Notes: generated by a model not told the origin, from the letters alone. 64,000 bases of DNA from an uncultured Bacillota bacterium (GCA_949290865.1 CASETM010000023.1:18300-82299), one strand, 5' to 3'; counted from the first letter of the stretch, positions 44,468-56,092 are shown. Made by a program: numbers and translations.

Positions 44468-45244
44468 TCATAATAATGCTTCTGTCAGTAAATGAACATA
44501 ATCATAAATCGCTTTGTCGGCATCTTGTCCATACTGCCCAATAAGTTCAACAATACCACTGCCGACAATGATCGCATCACCATATCGCTTAAACTGCTGA
44601 ACCTGCGAAGGAGTATTGATGCCAAAACCAATAGCCACTGGTACATCTGTAACCTCGTGGATCTGCTGACAGATCTTATCGATATGTTGAGAAAAACTCT
44701 GATCATCACGCCTTCCAGTAACACCCATTGATGAAACTAGATAAATGAATCCTGCAGCCTCTTTGGCAATCATTTCAATACGTTCCTGACTGGTCGGTGC
44801 AATCATCGAAATCAGCTGTACACCGTACTGTTCACAGACATCTTTTACCTCATGACATTCTTCATAAGGCAGATCAGGAATAATGATCCCATCAACCTTA
44901 ACCTCCTGACATTTCTGAAAAAATCTATCATAGCCATAGTGAAAGACAACATTAAGATATGTCATGAAACAAAGCGGGATATCAGTATGTCTGCGTACTT
45001 CTTTGACCATCTTAAAAACATCATCGGTTGTCACTTTGTTTTTCAAAGCGCGAAGATTAGCTTCCTGAATCGTAGGTCCTTCAGCAATCGGATCAGAAAA
45101 AGGAATTCCGATTTCAATCAGATCAGTTCCAGCTTTTTCTAAAGCCAGAATATAGTCAACGGTCTTTTCTAACGTTGGATCTCCCGCAGTCAGAAAACCG
45201 ATAAAAGCTTTATGATTTTTAAATGCCTGATGTATTCTATTCAT
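44468..45244 (-). CDS. trpA: Tryptophan synthase alpha subunit
   Basis: A 258-aa TIM barrel that cleaves indole-3-glycerol phosphate. [19 protein letters not shown] has the catalytic Glu, and the active-site Asp lies in [15 protein letters not shown] at 45244 ([14 protein letters not shown]) follows AGGGGG and overlaps the trpB end by 8 nt. Last gene of trpDCFBA. Confidence 0.96.
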   Translation of the reverse strand: MNRIHQAFKNHKAFIGFLTAGDPTLEKTVDYILALEKAGTDLIEIGIPFSDPIAEGPTIQEANLRALKNKVTTDDVFKMVKEVRRHTDIPLCFMTYLNVVFHYGYDRFFQKCQEVKVDGIIIPDLPYEECHEVKDVCEQYGVQLISMIAPTSQERIEMIAKEAAGFIYLVSSMGVTGRRDDQSFSQHIDKICQQIHEVTDVPVAIGFGINTPSQVQQFKRYGDAIIVGSGIVELIGQYGQDADKAIYDYVHLLTEALL

Positions 45245-46418
45245 GGATATCATTCCCCCTGTATCTGGCAATTGCAGCGACATCCTTATCACCACGTCCT
45301 GACAGACAGACGATCATGATATCGTCTTTAGACATCGTTGGTGCCAGTTTTATAGCATGTGCAACAGCATGTGCACTTTCAATTGCACAGATGATTCCTT
45401 CGACTCTGGCAATATATTCAAATGCAGCAACAGCTTCATCATCAGTAACAGCCACATACTGAGCACGCCCTGTATCATGCAGATTGGCATGTTCAGGTCC
45501 AATCCCAGGATAATCCAGCCCTGCAGAAATAGAATAAACCGGAGAAATCTGTCCGTATTCGTCCTGACAGAAATAAGATTTCATGCCATGAAAGATACCG
45601 AGCGAACCAGTTGAAATAGTTGCTGCGTTTAAAGGTGTATCAATACCTTTTCCCGCTGCTTCGCAGCCAATCAGCTGAACTTCCTGATCATCGATAAAAT
45701 TGTAAAACATTCCCATGGCATTGCTGCCACCACCAACACAGGCCATGACAACTGATGGCAGACGTCCTTCTTTTTCTAATATCTGCTGTTTGGCTTCTTT
45801 AGAAATGACACTTTGAAAATCACGAACGATCATTGGAAAAGGATGAGGACCCATCACTGAACCAAGTACATACATGGTATCATCAATACGTCTGGTCCAT
45901 TCACGCATGGTTTCATTGACCGCATCTTTAAGGGTCATAGTACCTGATGTTACCGGATGAACTTTTGCTCCTAACAGTTCCATTCGATAAACATTTAAAG
46001 CCTGTCTGTCTGTATCTTCTTTTCCCATGAAGATCTCACATTCCAGTCCCAGCAGGGCAGCTGCTGTTGCTGTCGCAACTCCATGCTGGCCAGCACCAGT
46101 TTCAGCAATGACTCTCTTTTTTCCCATTTTCTTTGCCATAAGAACCTGGCCCAGAACATTATTGATCTTGTGAGAACCAGTATGATTAAGATCTTCTCTT
46201 TTTAGATAGATCTTTGCTCCACCAAGATCTTCGGTCATTTTCTTGGCATAATATAAAAGTGAAGGACGTCCGGCATATTCTTTTAATAAGAACTGCAGTT
46301 CATCATTAAATTCTTTATCATTCTTATAAAATTCATAAGCATCTTCGATTTTATGAATTTCACTCATCAGCGTTTCGGGAATATATTGTCCACCATGGAT
46401 CCCATATCTACCTTTCAT
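45237..46418 (-). CDS. trpB: Tryptophan synthase beta subunit
   Basis: A 393-aa PLP enzyme that joins indole and serine. PLP Lys in [11 protein letters not shown], phosphate-binding GGGSNAMG and the C-terminal Ser-binding loop are intact. Standard TrpB1 that pairs with TrpA. Start overlaps trpF by 11 nt. Confidence 0.97.
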   Translation of the reverse strand: MKGRYGIHGGQYIPETLMSEIHKIEDAYEFYKNDKEFNDELQFLLKEYAGRPSLLYYAKKMTEDLGGAKIYLKREDLNHTGSHKINNVLGQVLMAKKMGKKRVIAETGAGQHGVATATAAALLGLECEIFMGKEDTDRQALNVYRMELLGAKVHPVTSGTMTLKDAVNETMREWTRRIDDTMYVLGSVMGPHPFPMIVRDFQSVISKEAKQQILEKEGRLPSVVMACVGGGSNAMGMFYNFIDDQEVQLIGCEAAGKGIDTPLNAATISTGSLGIFHGMKSYFCQDEYGQISPVYSISAGLDYPGIGPEHANLHDTGRAQYVAVTDDEAVAAFEYIARVEGIICAIESAHAVAHAIKLAPTMSKDDIMIVCLSGRGDKDVAAIARYRGNDIHE

Positions 46419-46998
46419 TTCTAATCCTCCTTATCACTTTTGCTATCTTCTGAGGATCTTTCCATCCCTGTGTCTCAACACCGGTACTGATATCCAGACC
46501 CCAGACATCCTGTTTTAAAGCCTGATCAAGATTATCCAGGCTGATTCCACCTGCCAGAAACAGCGGTTTATCCAGATTTCTGATCAGTTTCCAGTCAAAT
46601 GACTGTCCACTGCCCGCCTGACAGTGATCCAACAGATAATAATCGACATCATATCTGACATCTAAAGATGTTTCATCCTGAATACGGATTGCTTTAATGA
46701 TCGTTGCCGTTGTTTTTTCCTTGAGTCTGGCTATGTATGTTTCATCTTCATGACCATGCAGCTGAATCATATCAATAACATGGTCATCAACCAGAGAAAC
46801 GATATGATCGATCTTTTCATCAACAAAAACACCAACAGCGCATATATCTGCAGCCAGCAGCTGCTTTAATCGTTTTGCCTGCTGAAATGTTATCCGACGT
46901 TTTGTCCCGGCAAAAACAAAACCAATATAGTCTGGCTTATATAAATTGACAGCGTCAATATCTTCTGCTCTTTTTAATCCGCAGATCTTAATTTTCAT
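46408..46998 (-). CDS. trpF: Phosphoribosylanthranilate isomerase
   Basis: A 196-aa TIM barrel that isomerises [14 protein letters not shown] has the catalytic Cys, and the catalytic Asp is in the MIQLHGHED region. C-terminal phosphate-binding [10 protein letters not shown] and GLDISTGVE are intact. Overlaps trpC by 11 nt. Confidence 0.95.
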   Translation of the reverse strand: MKIKICGLKRAEDIDAVNLYKPDYIGFVFAGTKRRITFQQAKRLKQLLAADICAVGVFVDEKIDHIVSLVDDHVIDMIQLHGHEDETYIARLKEKTTATIIKAIRIQDETSLDVRYDVDYYLLDHCQAGSGQSFDWKLIRNLDKPLFLAGGISLDNLDQALKQDVWGLDISTGVETQGWKDPQKIAKVIRRIRNER

Positions 46999-47785
46999 CA
47001 GCCTCTACAATACCTTTTAGAACTTCCAATGTATGACGTTTATTACGGCTTTTCAGCATCGTTTCACCAATCAGCACGCCATCAACATGATGTGCCTCCA
47101 GCATTTCAATATCTTTTCTGTTTCTGATACCACTTTCCGAAATAAAGATCACATCATCTTTGACCATATCTCTTAATTCTACCGTATTGTGCAGATCAAC
47201 ACTGAAATCTCTTAAATCTCGGTTGTTAACACCAATGATCTTGGCTCCAACTCTTAATGCTTTACGCACCTGCATCGAACTGTGAGCTTCTACGACGGCT
47301 GACATGCCAAGGTTATAGGCAAGATTGACACAGCGCATCAAAGTAAATTCATCAACAATTCCAGCAATCAGCAAAATAGCATCAGCGCCTAGCAGTTTGG
47401 CTTCATAAACCATATATTCATCAATCACAAAATCTTTTCTCAACACCGGAATTTTAACGATTTTCTTGATTTCTTTCAGGAAATCATCATCCCCTTTAAA
47501 ATAATCCGGTTCTGTTACAACAGAGATGGCATCAGCTCCGATCATTTCATATTCTTTAGCAATTTCCTTAAAATCAAAATGTGAAACGATCTGTCCTTTA
47601 GAAGGTGAATTTCTCTTCACTTCCAGGATATATGACATATCTTTCTTTTCTAAAGCTTTCTGAAATGGAAATGTCTGATCAATAGGCATGGCAAATGCCA
47701 TTTCCTTCAGCTGTGAAATAGAATGTCTTTTTTTATTCATTTCAACTCTTTCTTTTGTGCTTTCTATAATATCATCTAATATCAT
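46988..47785 (-). CDS. trpC: Indole-3-glycerol phosphate synthase
   Basis: A 265-aa TIM barrel that closes the indole ring. The ILEVKRNSPSKG and PVLRKDFVIDEYMVYEAKLL motifs have the two catalytic Lys, and IGVNNRDLRDF and FISESGIRN follow. Two-base gap below trpD. Confidence 0.96.
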   Translation of the reverse strand: MILDDIIESTKERVEMNKKRHSISQLKEMAFAMPIDQTFPFQKALEKKDMSYILEVKRNSPSKGQIVSHFDFKEIAKEYEMIGADAISVVTEPDYFKGDDDFLKEIKKIVKIPVLRKDFVIDEYMVYEAKLLGADAILLIAGIVDEFTLMRCVNLAYNLGMSAVVEAHSSMQVRKALRVGAKIIGVNNRDLRDFSVDLHNTVELRDMVKDDVIFISESGIRNRKDIEMLEAHHVDGVLIGETMLKSRNKRHTLEVLKGIVEADEN

Positions 47786-47787
47786 CT

Positions 47788-48804
47788 TTACTCCTCCTCA
47801 ATATTTGATTCCCGCACAAACTGTTCCAGTTTATGCAGTGCCTTTTTTTCATCAATCAGTTTCTCAGCAAGAACAATACCTTCCTGCAAAGAATCTGTCT
47901 TTCCCCCAATGTACAGTCCTGCACCCGCATTCATCAAAACTGCCGTACGTGCTCCACCGGACTTCCCATTTAACACGTCCAGAGAAATTCCGGCATTGTC
48001 CTCGGGTGTTCCACCAACAAGTTCTTCTTTCCTGCATCTGGTCAATCCAAACTGTTCAGGTGTTATATAGTAGGTATGATAACGATGTCCATCAACTTCA
48101 CAGACCATGGTTGGTGCTGATGCTGAAATCTCATCAAGACCGTCCATACCATAAACGACCATTGCTCTTTTTACACCGAGCTGACTCAAAACCTTCGCCA
48201 ATGGCTCGACCAGCGCCTGGTCATAGACACCCATAACCTGTAAAGTCGCCCCAGCAGGATTGGTCAAAGGACCTAATACATTAAATACCGTTCTGATTCC
48301 CAGTTCTTTTCTCACCGGTGCCACATATTTCATTGCCAGATGATAATTCTGGGCAAAAAGGAAACAGATATCAATCTTATCCAGCAGCCGTTTGCTTTGT
48401 TTCTCATCAATTCTGATATTGACTCCTAATGCTTCAAGACAATCAGCTGAACCACTTCTTGAACTCGCTGCCCGGTTGCCATGTTTAGCCACTTTCACAC
48501 CACCACTGGCAATAACCAGTGAAGATGTCGTTGAAATATTGAAAGACTGCGAATCATCTCCACCCGTTCCCACAATTTCCAGGACATCCTGATCATTAAG
48601 CAGTCTGATACAGTGATCTCTCATACCTTTGGCACTGGCTGTAATTTCATCAATGGTTTCACCTTTTAATGATAAAGCTGTCAGATAGGCAGCTTTTTGA
48701 ATATCACTGGCTTTTCCATCCATAATTTCATTCATACATGCATAGGCCTGATCATATGTCAGATCCTGTTTTTTCGATAACTGTATAATTGCTTCTCTTA
48801 TCAT
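47788..48804 (-). CDS. trpD: Anthranilate phosphoribosyltransferase
   Basis: A 338-aa enzyme that joins anthranilate and PRPP. The [34 protein letters not shown] and [19 protein letters not shown] motifs are intact. First gene after the Trp T-box. No trpE or trpG occurs in the window, so anthranilate must be made by genes elsewhere or taken up. Confidence 0.96.
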   Translation of the reverse strand: MIREAIIQLSKKQDLTYDQAYACMNEIMDGKASDIQKAAYLTALSLKGETIDEITASAKGMRDHCIRLLNDQDVLEIVGTGGDDSQSFNISTTSSLVIASGGVKVAKHGNRAASSRSGSADCLEALGVNIRIDEKQSKRLLDKIDICFLFAQNYHLAMKYVAPVRKELGIRTVFNVLGPLTNPAGATLQVMGVYDQALVEPLAKVLSQLGVKRAMVVYGMDGLDEISASAPTMVCEVDGHRYHTYYITPEQFGLTRCRKEELVGGTPEDNAGISLDVLNGKSGGARTAVLMNAGAGLYIGGKTDSLQEGIVLAEKLIDEKKALHKLEQFVRESNIEEE

Positions 48805-48856
48805 CCTGATTCTCCTTCTTTATTGAACTTTCTGTTCTTTCAGCAGGAAATAAAAA

Positions 48857-49085
48857 ACCGTCCTGAAAGAATTACCTTCCAAGGACGGTATAATGACCGC
48901 GGTGCCACCTTGTTTCATGAATCATCATGCTCTTACTAGATGCTATCACATCTATGACTACTTACGTAAGTCTTACGTCAAAGGATACTCAGCTGCTGCC
49001 TTTCACTTTGCCCTCCGTGGTCCATTTAATAGGCTGCGTTCTGCTTGCTTCCACCATCCAAGCTCTCTGTAAGTGCACGATCTAT
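48857..49085 (-). promoter_or_regulatory. Trp T-box leader of the trpDCFBA operon
   Basis: The minus strand carries stem I from AGAGAGCT (49061-49068), the specifier UGG (49022-49024, in AAATGGACCAC), the T-box AAGGTGGCACCGCGG (48898-48912) and a terminator (ACCGTCC / GGACGGT, 48857-48890) with T6. The UGG matches tRNA-Trp, as fits the operon. Confidence 0.95.
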
Positions 49086-49178
49086 TTTTATCTCCACTTC
49101 AACGGTTTCTATGCAATTATTATATGCCTTTTAAAAAAATAATGTCAATCTTTTCTGTAAATGTTTTTTATTTTATAC

Positions 49179-49281
49179 AAAAAAGACCTTTGCGGTCTCT
49201 TAACTACAGCCGGGATACAGATGATTTCATGGTGTCAAAAAATATTTAAGGAAGGTCATTCATCTGTATCCCGTTACTTCG
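49179..49281 (-). ncRNA. Candidate small RNA with long hairpin and terminator
   Basis: About 103 nt predicted from a promoter at 49288-49315 to a terminator at 49179-49199 (AGACC-GCAAA-GGTCT, T6). Main structure: 14-bp perfect stem between 49211-49224 and 49260-49273 with a 35-nt loop that contains ACCUUCCUU, which is complementary to Shine-Dalgarno sequences. No convincing ORF. malQ is closed by its own terminator above, so this is a separate unit. Confidence 0.6.
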
Positions 49282-49287
49282 CTATTA

Positions 49288-49315
49288 ATTATATTTCTTC
49301 GCCTCTAAAAATCAA
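49288..49315 (-). promoter_or_regulatory. Promoter of the candidate small RNA
   Basis: TTGATT (49310-49315) and TATAAT (49288-49293) at 16-bp spacing on the minus strand, with no coding gene between it and the terminator at 49179. Confidence 0.6.
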
Positions 49316-49338
49316 CATTTGACATTCAATTTTTAAGT

Positions 49339-49383
49339 TACAAGCGTTTTCATTTTTACATAAAATAAATTTAACCGCTTTCA
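49339..49383 (-). promoter_or_regulatory. Two cre-like sites upstream of the small RNA promoter
   Basis: TGAAAACGCTTGTA (49339-49352, a good match to cre) and TGAAAGCGGTTAAA (49370-49383, weaker) on the minus strand, 24 and 55 bp above the -35. Upstream cre sites often activate, so CcpA activation of the RNA is possible. Confidence 0.5.
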
Positions 49384-49452
49384 AAACAGATTTTTAGGCT
49401 CTATCAATGAAAAATACCGTATTTTTTCATAAAAAAGCTATCATCCGGTGAC

Positions 49453-49481
49453 AAAAAAAGAGATTAATTTACAATAATCTC
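49453..49481 (-). terminator. malQ terminator
   Basis: GAGATTA / TAATCTC stem and T7 on the minus strand, overlapping the malQ stop. Confidence 0.85.
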
Positions 49482-50944
49482 TTCGTTTCATCGAGCATCT
49501 TCCTGATCATTTTGACATGGCTGCGATAATCATCTAAAGATGTCAGTTTATATGACCAGTTATGCTTTCCTACCGTTCCTGGTGTGTTGATCCGACTTTC
49601 ACGTCCATATCCCAGCAGATCCTGAACCGGAATAACAGCAATCACTGCTTCACAGTTCAAAGTATGATGCAACACCTGCTGTGGCACCGAAGGATCGGTC
49701 ATTTTCAATGTTTTCATGATCTTCTGGATCCGTTCTTTATCTTCCAGATCTTCATACCATTCTTTTAATGGTGCGTTGTCGTGTGTTCCTGTATAGACAA
49801 TACAATGTTCTGGCATTTTAAATTTTTCTTTTTCTTCTGTCGGTCCAAAGGAAAACTGCATGACACGCATTCCCAAAAGTTTATAATGATCTCTCAATTC
49901 GTGAACTTCTTCGCGCAGCTCTCCCAGATCTTCAACGATCATATTCAGCTCTGGCAGCTGTTCATACACTGAATCGAGAAAATCATAGCTCGGTCCTTCG
50001 ATCCATTGCCCATTGCGAGCGGTTTTTTCGCCATATGGAACCGACCAGTACGTATCAAACGCCCTAAAATGATCAATTCGCAGAATATCAAAAACTTCAT
50101 TATTCCATTTCAGTCTTCTCACCCAAAAATCATAATCAGTTTTTTTAAGATAATCCCAGTCATATAAAGGATGTCCCCATAACTGCCCATCTTCTGAAAA
50201 ATAATCTGGTGAAGCTCCGGATACGAAAAGCGGATCATATTTTTCATCCAGCTGAAAACATTCTCTAAATTCATAGACATCTGCTGAATCATGACCAACG
50301 TATAAAGGCAAATCACCCATCAGTGCCATATGACAGCTATGAGCATGGATCTTCAGCAGATTGAACTGCTTCACAAAGATAAACTGTAAGAACTTCATAT
50401 ATTCAATATCATCTTCAAGTCCTTCATTAGAGCCATGAATATCCTGGTCTTCATCATTCCAGTCAACCCATGAAAGGCCTTCATTCGCTTCTTTTAAAGC
50501 CATATATCTGGCATAGCTGTCCAGCCAGAAAGCGCCTTTGATAAAAGTCTGATATTCATCGATAAACTGACTATTATCCTTTTTAAAGTTTTCAAAAGCC
50601 TGCCTGAGATATTTGTTTTTATATTTTCTGACTTTATCATAATCAACAAGATCTTCATCCTGTCGATACGATGGGACTTCAGCGATCAGTTTCCATTCCG
50701 TCAACAGATCCAATGAAATATAAATTTCGTCACCGGCAAAAGAAGAATAAGGTGTATATGGTGAATTTCCGGCGCTCGAAGGATTCATTGGCAGCATCTG
50801 CCAGATCGTAAATCCTGCCTTGGCAGAAAGTTCAATAAACTCATAAGCTTCTTTCCCCAGATCTCCAATCCCATGTCTACCAGGAATGCTGAATAACGGC
50901 AGTAAAACTCCAGCCTGTCTTTTCGTTAAATCTTGAATTTTCAT
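49469..50944 (-). CDS. malQ: 4-alpha-glucanotransferase
   Basis: A 491-aa GH77 amylomaltase that moves maltosyl units between glucans. LFSIPGRHGIGDLGKEAYEF at the start; the nucleophile is in ILRIDHFRAF, the acid/base Glu in MIVEDLGELREEVHELRDHY, and YTGTHDNAPLKEWY near the end. Standard short bacterial length. No malP or transporter adjoins it. Confidence 0.96.
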   Translation of the reverse strand: MKIQDLTKRQAGVLLPLFSIPGRHGIGDLGKEAYEFIELSAKAGFTIWQMLPMNPSSAGNSPYTPYSSFAGDEIYISLDLLTEWKLIAEVPSYRQDEDLVDYDKVRKYKNKYLRQAFENFKKDNSQFIDEYQTFIKGAFWLDSYARYMALKEANEGLSWVDWNDEDQDIHGSNEGLEDDIEYMKFLQFIFVKQFNLLKIHAHSCHMALMGDLPLYVGHDSADVYEFRECFQLDEKYDPLFVSGASPDYFSEDGQLWGHPLYDWDYLKKTDYDFWVRRLKWNNEVFDILRIDHFRAFDTYWSVPYGEKTARNGQWIEGPSYDFLDSVYEQLPELNMIVEDLGELREEVHELRDHYKLLGMRVMQFSFGPTEEKEKFKMPEHCIVYTGTHDNAPLKEWYEDLEDKERIQKIMKTLKMTDPSVPQQVLHHTLNCEAVIAVIPVQDLLGYGRESRINTPGTVGKHNWSYKLTSLDDYRSHVKMIRKMLDETKRLL

Positions 50945-51026
50945 CTTACCTCTCCTTTATTCTTTATGCATATGTTTTATTATAAAGAAATAAAAAATGC
51001 ATTTAAACAAAAACAGACAATTTTTT

Positions 51027-51054
51027 AAAAAAAGATAGATCAGTGATCTATCTT
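51027..51054 (-). terminator. Terminator of the M18 aminopeptidase gene
   Basis: AAGATAGATCA / TGATCTATCTT perfect 11-bp stem around one base, with T on the minus strand. Confidence 0.85.
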
Positions 51055-52417
51055 AAGCATCTTTCAGAAAAACTTTATAGGCCTGATATGTTTCATAGAC
51101 ATCGACCTTGCTGACAACTTCCATTGGTGCATGCATATTTAAAACAGCAATTCCGGCATCGATAACTTCCATATCATAATTTCCCAGAATATAGGCAATC
51201 GTTCCGCCACCACCCTGGTCAACCTTTCCCAGCTCTGCTGTCTGGAAATGAATACCACTATCATCCATGATCTGACGGATATGAGCCATATATTCAGCAG
51301 AAGCATCATTGCTGCCGCTTTTTCCTCGTGATCCCGTATATTTATTAAACACGATTCCATTTCCTAAATATGCAGCATTCTTCTTGTCATTAACACTGAC
51401 GAATAATGGATCAACACCAGCTGAAACGTCACTTGACAGCATTTTTGAACGTCTCAATGCTTCTCTGGTTTTGATAAAACTGTCACATCCCATTTTGGCC
51501 AACAGCTGAGCAACAGTATTTTCAAAGAACAGCGAATGCGCTCCAGTTGCCCCAACTGAGCCAATTTCTTCCTTATCAACCAGAATCACACAGCTTGTAT
51601 AAAGTGGTGTCTCACTATCCAGGATTGCTCTTAAAGATGTATATGCACAAACGCGATCATCATGTCCATATCCGGCTACCATCGATCTGTCTAAACCATA
51701 ATCTCTAGCTTTCCCACTTGGCACAACTTCGATTTCTGCTGAAAGAAAATCTTCTTCTTCAATATCATATTTTTCTTTTAGAAGCTTGAGAATATTCGCT
51801 TTGACTGCATCCTTGTCTTCACCTGTCAAAGGCATGCTGCCAATAGTTACATCCAGATTTTCACCTTCAATAACTTTCGCAGCTTTTTTATCCAGCTGTT
51901 CTGATGAAAGATGGATCAGCAGATCACTGATACCAACAACCGGATCATTTTCATCTTCCCCGATGACTACATCAACAGCTGTTCCATCTTTTTTAACAAC
52001 CACACCATATAATGATAATGGTATAGTCACCCATTGATACTTTTTGATTCCACCATAATAATGTGTATCCAGCAGTGCATAACCTTCTGCTTCATATAAT
52101 GGATTCTGTTTCAGATCCAAACGTGGTGAATCAATATGCGCTCCCAGGATCCTCATCCCTTCATCCAACGGTTTTTCACCAATGATAAATAAAGCCAAAT
52201 TCTTATCTTTGTTATTAACGAAAACCCTATCTCCTGTTTTCAGTTCAGTAACAGTGTCAAGATCCTGAAAACCAGCCTGTTTAGCCAGTTCTATGGAATC
52301 TTTGACACAGGCACGTTCAGTTTTATTCAATGAAATATAACGTTTATAATCTTCATTAAATGACATGACTTCTTCTAATGATCCCTGGTATTTTTCCCAT
52401 GTATTTTTTGCATACAT
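51053..52417 (-). CDS. M18-family aminopeptidase
   Basis: A 454-aa metallo-aminopeptidase. Zn ligands are visible in GAHIDSPRLDLK, YGHDDRVCAYTSLRA, LVDKEEIGSVGATGA and the C-terminal NMHAPMEVVSKVDVYE. Cuts N-terminal residues from peptides in the cytoplasm as a dodecamer. Stand-alone gene with own terminator. Confidence 0.93.
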   Translation of the reverse strand: MYAKNTWEKYQGSLEEVMSFNEDYKRYISLNKTERACVKDSIELAKQAGFQDLDTVTELKTGDRVFVNNKDKNLALFIIGEKPLDEGMRILGAHIDSPRLDLKQNPLYEAEGYALLDTHYYGGIKKYQWVTIPLSLYGVVVKKDGTAVDVVIGEDENDPVVGISDLLIHLSSEQLDKKAAKVIEGENLDVTIGSMPLTGEDKDAVKANILKLLKEKYDIEEEDFLSAEIEVVPSGKARDYGLDRSMVAGYGHDDRVCAYTSLRAILDSETPLYTSCVILVDKEEIGSVGATGAHSLFFENTVAQLLAKMGCDSFIKTREALRRSKMLSSDVSAGVDPLFVSVNDKKNAAYLGNGIVFNKYTGSRGKSGSNDASAEYMAHIRQIMDDSGIHFQTAELGKVDQGGGGTIAYILGNYDMEVIDAGIAVLNMHAPMEVVSKVDVYETYQAYKVFLKDA

Positions 52418-52521
52418 ATATCATTCCTCCATTACTTATAGTATTTCTTATTTTTTCACTACTAAACATTATAGCACTTTTCTTTTTTTTGACAAAAAAT
52501 TCGATTATTTATTTTTGTCTC

Positions 52522-52553
52522 AAAAAAAAACAGGCAAACCTAAAATTTGCCTG
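52522..52553 (-). terminator. Terminator of the GH1 gene
   Basis: CAGGCAAA / TTTGCCTG stem with T9 on the minus strand, just below the stop at 52560. Confidence 0.85.
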
Positions 52554-52559
52554 TTGCTA

Positions 52560-54008
<1,449 letters not shown>

Positions 54009-54029
54009 TTATAATATTATTTATTCAAT

Positions 54030-54052
54030 TATATCATTTTAACGTTAAAAGT
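54030..54052 (-). promoter_or_regulatory. GH1 promoter with overlapping palindrome
   Basis: TATAAT on the minus strand (54030-54035) lies 3 bp from the perfect 14-bp palindrome TTTTAACGTTAAAA (54039-54052), which fills the spacer. A bound repressor would block RNA polymerase. The -35 is poor. Confidence 0.5.
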
Positions 54053-54070
54053 GCTTACATTCTGGATCAA

Positions 54071-54697
54071 TTATTGCACTGAAGTAATGATCCACTGATC
54101 ATCTTTATTTTCAAGTACAAATTTTCCATCAAAATCACTTGATTCTGCCTGCTTTAAAAGTTCTTTCATCTGATCATAATAAACAGGAGCAATATTATCA
54201 TAAATTTTAATCTGATAAGCATTATATCCTTCATTTTGATAAGTCTGCATTAATTCCGTGGAATTGGCATTAACATATTCTTCAGCAATAGCATCGATAT
54301 CAACCGATGATAAGTCAATTGAATTATAATTCATATATTTCCCACTGACAGTAACTGTTGTTTCGTCACCTTCAATTTCTGCATTCGTTATCTTAATATC
54401 CGTAAACAGATCCTTGAATACTGCCTTTTTATATTCTTCAGTTTCATCAATAAAAACCTTACCATAAGTATCTGGATCGTCATACATATTCAACGATGCT
54501 TCCATGGCCGTGATTCCCATTGTATCAATTACCGAATCATCTGTAATTTCAGCCAATTCATCAAATTTACATTCTGAAACGTATGTAAAGAAATTTTCAA
54601 CTACCTTTTCCTGTTCCTCTGTAGAATTTCCACCTGAACACGCAGCCAGTGATATGGTCATCAACACTGCCAACATTAATTTTAAAACCTTTTTCAT
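54071..54697 (-). CDS. Lipoprotein of unknown function
   Basis: A 208-aa lipoprotein, lipobox LAAC (MKKVLKLMLAVLMTISLAAC, Cys20). The rest is acidic, mainly alpha with a beta C-terminus (FVLENKDDQWIITSVQ), like DUF5105/DUF4878-type extracellular domains. Function unknown. 369 nt or so separate it from other clear operons; next to a membrane protein gene on the same strand. Confidence 0.75.
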   Translation of the reverse strand: MKKVLKLMLAVLMTISLAACSGGNSTEEQEKVVENFFTYVSECKFDELAEITDDSVIDTMGITAMEASLNMYDDPDTYGKVFIDETEEYKKAVFKDLFTDIKITNAEIEGDETTVTVSGKYMNYNSIDLSSVDIDAIAEEYVNANSTELMQTYQNEGYNAYQIKIYDNIAPVYYDQMKELLKQAESSDFDGKFVLENKDDQWIITSVQ

Positions 54698-54747
54698 ATT
54701 CTTATCCTCCTTATTATTATTTTATCATGTTCTCATCCTATAACAAC

Positions 54748-54777
54748 AAAAAAAAGCTATTTTACGAAATAGCTTTT
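54748..54777 (-). terminator. Terminator of the 276-aa membrane protein gene
   Basis: AGCTATTT / AAATAGCT stem with T on the minus strand, overlapping the stop at 54762. Confidence 0.8.
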
Positions 54778-55592
54778 CTCTTTAAAAATATATTAATAAT
54801 GAAACCAATGATCGACAGTAACATATATCCGCCACCACAGATATACATATAGCGTATCGATGAAATTTTAAAAGTGATTGTCGATGGCAGCAGCGCACTT
54901 AAAACAAAGACGATAGCGACAGCCATGACAAATGTGAAAATACCACATAACAGATAAACTGTCATAATGGTATTCGCTAAAAGACCTTTTTCTTTCAACG
55001 AAGTACATACCAAATAAATAAATGAAACAGCCATCAGGAATATTGCCAGATAAATATTCCAACTGTTATGAAAAAAATAAGCCTTGGTCATAACTTCCTT
55101 TGTCTGTTCATTTGTCTCAATTCGATAGGCAACTTTATCAACAGTTGACTGATACATGCTTTCCAGATTCATTTTCTGAATAGCTTCATTAAAATGCTGA
55201 TCAAACTGCTCTTTGGTCATATCAGGATGAGCAAGTTCATAAATCATATCCTTTTTATTTTCCAGCTGAACGAGCAGAGTATTCTGATCAAAAGTATTCT
55301 CATCATTAATTGCATCATTTAATACACTGCTGGCATATGCTTTCATGACTTCCTGCGTCTGTTCATCATTTTCTATCAAAGCAACGATCTGTGGAGAATA
55401 GCTTTCATCGATACCAGCAAGCGTCAAAGCATTCTCACCAATTTCCGTAATCGTGTCATCAACAAATGAAGTTGTCATTACCGTATCAACAACATCATCT
55501 TCAATCACATGATGCAAAAACAGTGCTAAACTCAAATAAAGACATGAAACTGTCAAAGTTATCACCGAAAAAACTTTTAAAAAACGTTTCAT
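54762..55592 (-). CDS. Membrane protein with large extracellular domain
   Basis: A 276-aa protein with one N-terminal helix (10-32), an acidic extracellular region (about 33-170, no Cys), and three C-terminal helices (about 175-265) ending in FLKRKAIS. No family recognised. 11 nt below spx, so perhaps one transcript. Confidence 0.7.
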   Translation of the reverse strand: MKRFLKVFSVITLTVSCLYLSLALFLHHVIEDDVVDTVMTTSFVDDTITEIGENALTLAGIDESYSPQIVALIENDEQTQEVMKAYASSVLNDAINDENTFDQNTLLVQLENKKDMIYELAHPDMTKEQFDQHFNEAIQKMNLESMYQSTVDKVAYRIETNEQTKEVMTKAYFFHNSWNIYLAIFLMAVSFIYLVCTSLKEKGLLANTIMTVYLLCGIFTFVMAVAIVFVLSALLPSTITFKISSIRYMYICGGGYMLLSIIGFIINIFLKRKAIS

Positions 55593-55603
55593 AATTCCTC
55601 CTG

Positions 55604-56068
55604 TTACTGTGCATTTCTTTCTTTATCCTGCTGGTACATCTCTTTGATATTGATACATTCATGCGTAATAAACTGCTGACATCCATCCATCTGTGTGCAT
55701 TCAGCCAATTTCCTTAATTCTTTAGGAATAAACACTCTGATTTCCTCAGCGTTATATCCTACCTGAAAACGCCTTTCATCAATGATGATCGGTCTTTTCA
55801 GAATCGAAGGATTATCCTGAATAAACTGAATCAGATCATTCATTTTCATGGAATCAATATCAACCTTGTTTTCTTTGATGATCTTGCTTCTTTTCGAAAT
55901 GATATCATCAGTTCCATTTTCACTACGTTCCAACAGTTCCTGCAGTTCTGCTTTTCTCAGCAAAGTTGAAAAAATATTTTTTTCAATAAAAGGAATGTTA
56001 TGATCTTTTAGCCATGCTTTAACTTTTCGACATGATGCACAGCTTGGGGCAGTATAAATACGAATCAT
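55604..56068 (-). CDS. spx: Spx/ArsC-family regulator
   Basis: A 154-aa thioredoxin-fold protein. CASC redox switch in IRIYTAPSCASCRKVKAWLK; NPSILKRPIIIDERRFQVGY is typical of Spx. Spx binds the RNA-polymerase alpha C-terminal domain and controls thiol-stress genes. The start is uncertain: ATG at 56068 fits family length, but the strong AGGAGA lies further up and a TTG at 56092 is possible. spx, yjbA-like and trpS lie together, as in Bacillus. Confidence 0.87.
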   Translation of the reverse strand: MIRIYTAPSCASCRKVKAWLKDHNIPFIEKNIFSTLLRKAELQELLERSENGTDDIISKRSKIIKENKVDIDSMKMNDLIQFIQDNPSILKRPIIIDERRFQVGYNAEEIRVFIPKELRKLAECTQMDGCQQFITHECINIKEMYQQDKERNAQ

Positions 56069-56092
56069 CTCATTTTTTACTGTCTTTTTCAA

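Noticed and set aside
49408..49432. AT-rich inverted repeat as a second terminator or RNA
   Set aside because: No T tract on the minus strand after it and weak pairing; left out of the small-RNA model.
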